The translations under genes and the position numbers were made by a program. Of a stretch of DNA of 64,000 bases, positions 59,888 to 64,000 are shown in pieces. The DNA is from Bacillus_BE sp042263505. Lineage in GTDB: Bacteria; Bacillota; Bacilli; Bacillales; Cytobacillaceae. The notes under the pieces were generated by a model. The model was given only the letters and a program-made list of their open reading frames with translations. It was not told the origin of the DNA and searched no databases. The stretch lies in contig NZ_JBHKFI010000006.1 of assembly GCF_042263505.1 (NCBI RefSeq), positions 141,458 to 205,457 on the forward strand, read 5' to 3'. Every line of letters starts with the position of its first letter. Positions within the stretch are counted from its first letter, which is position 1.

Positions 59888-60835
59888 CTAAATAACTTCA
59901 TCCGTTATTAAAGTCCCGGTAAGACCTTTGATTGCTTCTGTTGCCTTTTCTAACGAAGCAATGATGGCTCGACGATTTTTTCCACTTTGAACAAATTGGA
60001 TTGCCGCTTCTACTTTTGGTAGCATACTTCCTGGTGCAAATTGACCTTCCTGGCAATAATCAGTTGCTTGTTTAACAGTTAACTGCGGTAAATCTGTTTG
60101 ATCCTTCTTTCCCCAATTAATGGCGATTCGTTCCACAGCAGTTAATATGAATAAATAGTCAGCATCCACTAATTCCGCTAATTTTGCAGAAGCAAAATCC
60201 TTATCAATAACAGCTGAAACACTTTGATAGTCACCTTGTTTGTCCATTACAACTGGGATTCCTCCGCCTCCGCAAGCAATGACAATAAACTCTTGATTAA
60301 GCAGATTGACAATGGAATCCTTCTCCACAATATCAATTGGCTTAGGTGAGGCAACCATCCGGCGCCAACCACGTCCGGCATCCTCCGCATATACCTCTTT
60401 CGGTTGACTTTTCATAAGTGTTTGTGCTGTGGCTTCATCATAATATCCACCTATTGGTTTTGTTGGATCTTGAAAGGCTGGATCGGTTTCATCGACAACC
60501 ACTTGGGTTACAATCGTTTCTACCTGCCAAGGAAGCCCCTGTCTGCGCAATTCTTTCTTGATTCCATTTTGCAGGTGAAAGCCGATATACCCTTGACTCA
60601 TTGCCGTACATTCTGGCAGATCCATGGGAGCAATTTTCTGATCTACGGCAGATGATTTTTCAAAGGCAAGTTGAATCATTCCTACTTGTGGACCATTCCC
60701 ATGACTGATCACAATTTCATGCCCTTCATTGATCAGATTAACAAGTGCGTGTGCCGCATGATCGATTTTCTGCTTTTGTTCCAACGGTGTATTCCCTAGA
60801 GCATTTCCGCCAAGGGCGATGACTATTCTTGACAT
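59888..60835 (-). CDS. arcC: Carbamate kinase
   Basis: The kinase makes ATP from carbamoyl phosphate and ADP, the energy-yielding step of the pathway. The 315 residues carry IALGGNALG, ISHGNGPQVG, the amino-acid-kinase core (ACGGGGIPVV) and FILTAVERIAINWGKKDQ. AAAAGGA precedes the ATG. It lies between aguA and ptcA, so it would be called aguC in agmatine operons; arcC is the family name. A hairpin at 60868-60903 separates it from aguA. Confidence 0.95.
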   Translation of the reverse strand: MSRIVIALGGNALGNTPLEQKQKIDHAAHALVNLINEGHEIVISHGNGPQVGMIQLAFEKSSAVDQKIAPMDLPECTAMSQGYIGFHLQNGIKKELRRQGLPWQVETIVTQVVVDETDPAFQDPTKPIGGYYDEATAQTLMKSQPKEVYAEDAGRGWRRMVASPKPIDIVEKDSIVNLLNQEFIVIACGGGGIPVVMDKQGDYQSVSAVIDKDFASAKLAELVDADYLFILTAVERIAINWGKKDQTDLPQLTVKQATDYCQEGQFAPGSMLPKVEAAIQFVQSGKNRRAIIASLEKATEAIKGLTGTLITDEVI

Positions 60836-60867
60836 TCCTTTTCACCCTTTATCTCACATATTTTTCT

Positions 60868-60903
60868 ATAGGGGACATTTTCCACTAGTAAAATGTCCCC
60901 TAT
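60868..60903 (-). terminator. Intercistronic hairpin between aguA and arcC
   Basis: ATAGGGGACATTTT and AAAATGTCCCCTAT form a 14-bp perfect stem with a short loop. There is no T-run on either strand, so mRNA processing or partial attenuation is more likely than full termination. Confidence 0.6.
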
Positions 60904-60926
60904 GCATGCTATACTAAATTGCGTTT

Positions 60927-62021
60927 TTATAAAGGTTCTTGTTGAGTGATGCAATGGATATTTCCGCCGCCAAGTAGAATTTCCCTAGCATACACTCCAA
61001 CTACCTTTCGATCTGGATAGAGCTCATTTAACAAGGATAACGCTCTTTCATCATTCGGATCTCCAAATAGTGGCATGACAATTCCGCCATTAGCTGTGTA
61101 ATAGTTCACATAAGAAGCCGCTAAACGATCTCCTTCCATCCGAGGAAGTGTACCATCGACGGCATCTACCCCTTCACTTTCTTCCTTTGTAATTAATATT
61201 GGTTTTGGTACATATAGTTTATGAACAGTAATGGGACGTCCCTTTGCATCTCTTTCATTTTTTAAGATGTCATAGCATTCTTTTGAGATTTCATATTGTG
61301 GGTCGCTCTCATCATCCGTCCAAGCTAAAACCACTTCTCCTGGTCGAACGAAATTACAAATATTGTCCACATGACCATTTGTTTCATCCAAATAGATCCC
61401 ACGTTTTAACCAAATGATTTTTTCAATATTTAAATATTCCTTCAACACATTTTCGATTTCTTCTTTTGTTAAGGATGAATTGCGACCTTCACTAAGCAAG
61501 CATTCTTCTGTCGTAATTAAGGTTCCTTCCCCATCAACATGGATTGAGCCACCTTCTAGCACAAAATCATTTAGACGATAACGGTCCTTTCTTTCAAGCT
61601 CACATACCTTTTGCGCAATATGGTCATCATCATCCCATGGGAAGTAAAGTCCATCTACTAAGCCCCCCCAAGCATTAAAGGTCCAATCCACTCCACGAAT
61701 TTCTCCAGTTAGATCATTTTTAACAAATGTTGGTCCGCAGTCGCGAATCCATGAATCATCATTTGCCATTTCCACAACACGAATTTGATCGGGTAACATA
61801 TGGCGGGCATTTGAATATTGGCCACGACTAACGACCATTGAGACAGGTTCAAACTCTGAAATTGCTTTTGCCACTTCTGCAAATATTTTTTGTGCTGGTT
61901 TTCCACCTTCACGCCAATTATCTGGACGTTCTGGCCATATAATCCAACAACCTTCATGTTTTTCAAATTCTCCTGGCATCCGGAAACCGTCTAATTTAGG
62001 ATTGGTGAGTAACGTTTTCAT
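60927..62021 (-). CDS. aguA: Agmatine deiminase
   Basis: AguA hydrolyses agmatine to N-carbamoylputrescine and ammonia. The 364 residues show the guanidine-deiminase fold: MPGEFEKHEGCWIIWPERPD at the start, DSWIRDCGPTFV, VDWTFNAWGG, VLEGGSIHVDGEGTLITTEE, GHVDNICNFVRPGEV and the catalytic Cys in LGGGNIHCITQQ near the C-terminus. The start ATG lies inside the 3' end of aguD (26-bp overlap), with AAGGAGGCAAATATAC before it. High confidence from these motifs and the neighbours. Confidence 0.97.
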   Translation of the reverse strand: MKTLLTNPKLDGFRMPGEFEKHEGCWIIWPERPDNWREGGKPAQKIFAEVAKAISEFEPVSMVVSRGQYSNARHMLPDQIRVVEMANDDSWIRDCGPTFVKNDLTGEIRGVDWTFNAWGGLVDGLYFPWDDDDHIAQKVCELERKDRYRLNDFVLEGGSIHVDGEGTLITTEECLLSEGRNSSLTKEEIENVLKEYLNIEKIIWLKRGIYLDETNGHVDNICNFVRPGEVVLAWTDDESDPQYEISKECYDILKNERDAKGRPITVHKLYVPKPILITKEESEGVDAVDGTLPRMEGDRLAASYVNYYTANGGIVMPLFGDPNDERALSLLNELYPDRKVVGVYAREILLGGGNIHCITQQEPL

Positions 62022-63420
62022 GTATATTTGCCTCCTTATTTATATCATCATCTTTGTGTTTTAAGCTATGTTTCACAACGAATTCTCCAATAAATACAGC
62101 AAGTAAGGTTCCAACGAGTAATGGAAGCTTAAATATCAATTCATCTTTACTTAAATTAAGTGGGACGATTGTGAACAAGACAGATATAATTAATAGTACA
62201 AATGGTACATATGTGATCACTTTCAGCATAGCTCCATTTGCCTTCACCTTAAATGGTCGTTCCCGATCCCCATCAATTTTTCTAAGCTTCAAGAATGCTG
62301 GAAACATAAAAATATAGGATGCCAGCAAGGTGACGAGATTAAGAGCAAAGAAGCTCCAAAAGATATCATCTAAGCCAAGATTACTCATGATAGGAGCAAG
62401 TAACACTAATATAGAAGCAAGGATTCCATTTAATAATGGTGCTCCAATTGGCATATCTGTTTTTTCACTTTTCCATTTAAAGATTTTAGGTAAAGCATGA
62501 TCTTCACTCGCGTAAAGAGATACATAGTTTATTCCATAAGACCATGAGATGAGGTTCGCTCCTAATGTAAAGAGGAACATCAAGCCGACAATGGTCACGA
62601 ACCAGCCGCCACCAGAACCAAGTAAAATGGTAAAGCTTTCAATTAAACCAGTATCTGTAGTCAATTCATCATATGGGATGGCAACTCCAATGCCAAAAGC
62701 TGCTAGGATATAGAATATAGCGATTAGTAATCCTCCGATAACCAATGCCTTTGGAATATCTTTTTGCGGATTATGCATTTCTCCAGACATAGAGGCAACC
62801 ACCTCAAAGCCAAGAAAGTTAAAAATGATAACTGATAAAAAGGAAAGACTATTAATATCTAATGATGGTAACATATTTTTTGCAGTATAAGAGTTTGCCA
62901 CTCCTTGAGTAATCGCAAAATAAATTCCAATGCCACCAAGGCTTAGTAAAATAAATACTTTAAAAAATGCTGCTAAATTCAAAATCCATTTACTTTCGCT
63001 AATACGGAAAAAGCTTACAAAAGAAACAACCCAGATAAATAGTAAGGAAATAATAGTTGAAATAACTGTTCCAAATTCTTTACCTGAAAATTGGGTAATA
63101 ATGGTTGGAAATAGCACAGCCAAGGATCCCATCCAAAGTGGGAAGTTAATCCAGTAAAACCAAGCAACCCTACCTCCATTTTTCGGACCAAATGCCCTCT
63201 TTACCCAATCGTAAATACCTCCCTCATCTTCATATGTGGTCCCTAGCTCTGCTGAAACGAGGCCATATGGAAGGAAAAATGCAACTAATAATAAAGCCCA
63301 CCAGAAAAATTGCGATGGTCCAATGGCTGCTGCAGGTGCCACAGATTCTGCGACAAGTACAACTGTTACGGCCAAGAGGACTGAGTCAAATAATCGAAGC
63401 TTTTTTTGCTTTTCCATCAT
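61996..63420 (-). CDS. aguD: Agmatine/putrescine antiporter (APC superfamily)
   Basis: The ~474-residue protein has twelve predicted helices and the APC pattern: SVLLAVTVVLVAESVAPAAAIG-like helix 1 (core AVTVVLVAESVAPA), YEDEGGIYDWVKRAFG after helix 2 and FLGFEVVASMSGEMHNPQKD in helix 6. AguD exchanges agmatine for putrescine, closing the pathway. An ATGATG pair follows AGGAGTGAGA; I use the first ATG. It heads the operon, and its promoter region holds repeated AAACATGTTT palindromes. Substrate inferred from the downstream genes. Confidence 0.9.
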   Translation of the reverse strand: MMEKQKKLRLFDSVLLAVTVVLVAESVAPAAAIGPSQFFWWALLLVAFFLPYGLVSAELGTTYEDEGGIYDWVKRAFGPKNGGRVAWFYWINFPLWMGSLAVLFPTIITQFSGKEFGTVISTIISLLFIWVVSFVSFFRISESKWILNLAAFFKVFILLSLGGIGIYFAITQGVANSYTAKNMLPSLDINSLSFLSVIIFNFLGFEVVASMSGEMHNPQKDIPKALVIGGLLIAIFYILAAFGIGVAIPYDELTTDTGLIESFTILLGSGGGWFVTIVGLMFLFTLGANLISWSYGINYVSLYASEDHALPKIFKWKSEKTDMPIGAPLLNGILASILVLLAPIMSNLGLDDIFWSFFALNLVTLLASYIFMFPAFLKLRKIDGDRERPFKVKANGAMLKVITYVPFVLLIISVLFTIVPLNLSKDELIFKLPLLVGTLLAVFIGEFVVKHSLKHKDDDINKEANIHENVTHQS

Positions 63421-63712
63421 TCTCACTCCTATTCAGTTTTCAAACCATTTACATATTCTTTACCACGTTGAAATTTCTCTTTAGTTTCATTGGTACCAGG
63501 ATGAAAACAACGAAGCTTAAAATTATTTCAAAATAATAAATCGCTTCCATAAAGAAATTCTTCATTGTTGTGATAAATACTCGTTTTCTTTACAAAAAAA
63601 CTTGTAAAGATTTTTGTGAAACACTTCTGCAGGAATGCTATACCCATATAGTAGCCTCATTTGATTTCAATGAAAATAGTTTCAAGACCTTTAGATTTTT
63701 TGCGGGTTTATT

Positions 63713-63840
63713 AAAACATGTTTCAAAACCCGAAACATGTTACATCCTTCACATACTTTATTAGCCCTTATTTTTCAATGGTTTTACTTACTCTATGAAA
63801 ATCAATTTCAATAATAAAAAGCATTTTCTGAAACATGTTT
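63713..63840. promoter_or_regulatory. Three AAACATGTT(T) palindromes upstream of the agmatine operon
   Basis: AAAACATGTTTC at 63713-63724, GAAACATGTTAC at 63732-63743 and GAAACATGTTTTA at 63830-63842 share the palindrome AACATGTT. The first two centres are 19 bp apart, about two helical turns, and the third is 98 bp further. This spacing suits a dimeric repressor or activator. The regulator is unknown, and no regulator gene is next to aguD in the window. Confidence 0.45.
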
Positions 63841-63878
63841 TAATTGCTTTGATAAAAAAAAACAGCCCGTATTTGAAG

Positions 63879-64000
63879 TGACCCCTAAAAGTTAGACACG
63901 GTTATTTCATTAGGCTGCTTGCTCAAAATGAGTTCGGTATTGCACCGGGCTCATTTTTAATTTTGCCTTCATCCGTTTCGTATTATAATATTCCATATAT
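63879..64000 (-). mobile_element. Right end of an IS3-family (IS150-like) insertion sequence
   Basis: The terminal inverted repeat starts TGACCCCTAAAAGTTAGACA at 63879, the typical 5'-TG end of IS150-group elements, followed 12 bp later by the 3' end of the transposase. The other end lies beyond the window. Confidence 0.85.
63910..64000 (-). CDS. IS3-family transposase OrfB, C-terminal end (partial)
   Basis: The minus strand at the window edge encodes YMEYYNTKRMKAKLKMSPVQ, then YRTHFEQAA and a stop at 63910. Y-N-x-x-R-x-K-x-K-L-x-x-x-SPV-x-YR is the characteristic tail of the IS3/IS150 DDE transposase after the last catalytic Glu. Only the last ~29 codons are in the window, so whether the element is intact cannot be judged. 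Confidence 0.88.
   Translation of the reverse strand, partial: YMEYYNTKRMKAKLKMSPVQYRTHFEQAA

Noticed and set aside
1..64000. CRISPR arrays, rRNA genes, prophage or restriction-modification systems
   Set aside because: I looked for regular direct repeats, ribosomal cores, phage structural genes and methylase/endonuclease motifs and found none.

Overview
The window is low-GC chromosomal DNA from an endospore-forming member of the Bacillaceae. The evidence is strong Shine-Dalgarno sites (GGAGG type) with frequent TTG/GTG starts, a CwlC-type mother-cell lysis amidase, squalene-hopene cyclase followed by a DUF4023 micro-ORF, YpzG, YitT, a BrfA ribosome-rescue factor, ThiT under a TPP riboswitch and a SAM-I (S-box) leader. 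I cannot name the species. All function calls come from reading motifs and from memory of families; no database search was run.

Layout. 0-4 kb: a minus-strand signalling pair, a hybrid histidine kinase and a truncated CheR. 4-7 kb: a hypothetical wHTH-like gene, a decayed aldo/keto reductase with its terminator, 3-methyladenine glycosylase (tag), a CoxG-like SRPBCC protein and an FMN reductase. 7.3-7.5 kb: a multi-stem RNA-like block, possibly a solitary HEARO/omega-RNA. 7.5-12.2 kb: DUF1450, a DHA2 efflux pump, YitT, a micro-ORF and an EmrE-type transporter. 12.2-18.6 kb: CwlC-like amidase, subtilase, SGNH hydrolase, monoacylglycerol-lipase-like hydrolase, DUF4395, PssA and a membrane protein. 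18.5-21.8 kb: yppC-like gene, divergent shc and DUF4023.

21.9-30.5 kb: a CoA-transferase, then an aspartate/C4-dicarboxylate module (Dcu-type carrier and aspartase) facing a GlnK/GlnL-type two-component system. The divergent region holds a perfect Fnr-type palindrome and a GlnL-like direct repeat. A divergent pyruvate-kinase-like protein follows. 30.8-37.6 kb: a disaccharide phosphorylase (GH65) with a carbohydrate ABC importer, a cre-like site and an AraC regulator. 37.9-42.1 kb: DinB, ThiT with a TPP riboswitch that appears to hide the ribosome binding site, a 42-aa gene, brfA with an in-gene terminator, an S-box-controlled FbpA-like/hydrolase operon, YpzG and tRNA-Arg(CCT).

42.4-50.2 kb is the most unusual region: a minus-strand operon of an SsuABC-like importer, a flavin monooxygenase, an ATP-grasp ligase, an acyl-CoA-dehydrogenase-like flavoenzyme and an NtaA/SnaA-type monooxygenase. 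Two copies of one terminator-bearing leader sit at the head and in the middle of the operon. I read it as an organosulfur (or similar heteroatom) uptake and breakdown system whose substrate is unknown; the ligase is the unexpected part.

50.7-56 kb is looser: DUF3189, transposase remnants, a repetitive protein, a MerR regulator and small membrane proteins. 56.1-63.4 kb is an agmatine deiminase operon (antiporter, agmatine deiminase, carbamate kinase, putrescine carbamoyltransferase) continued, after a terminator, by spermidine synthase and a RocB-like M20 hydrolase. The window ends inside an IS3-family element.
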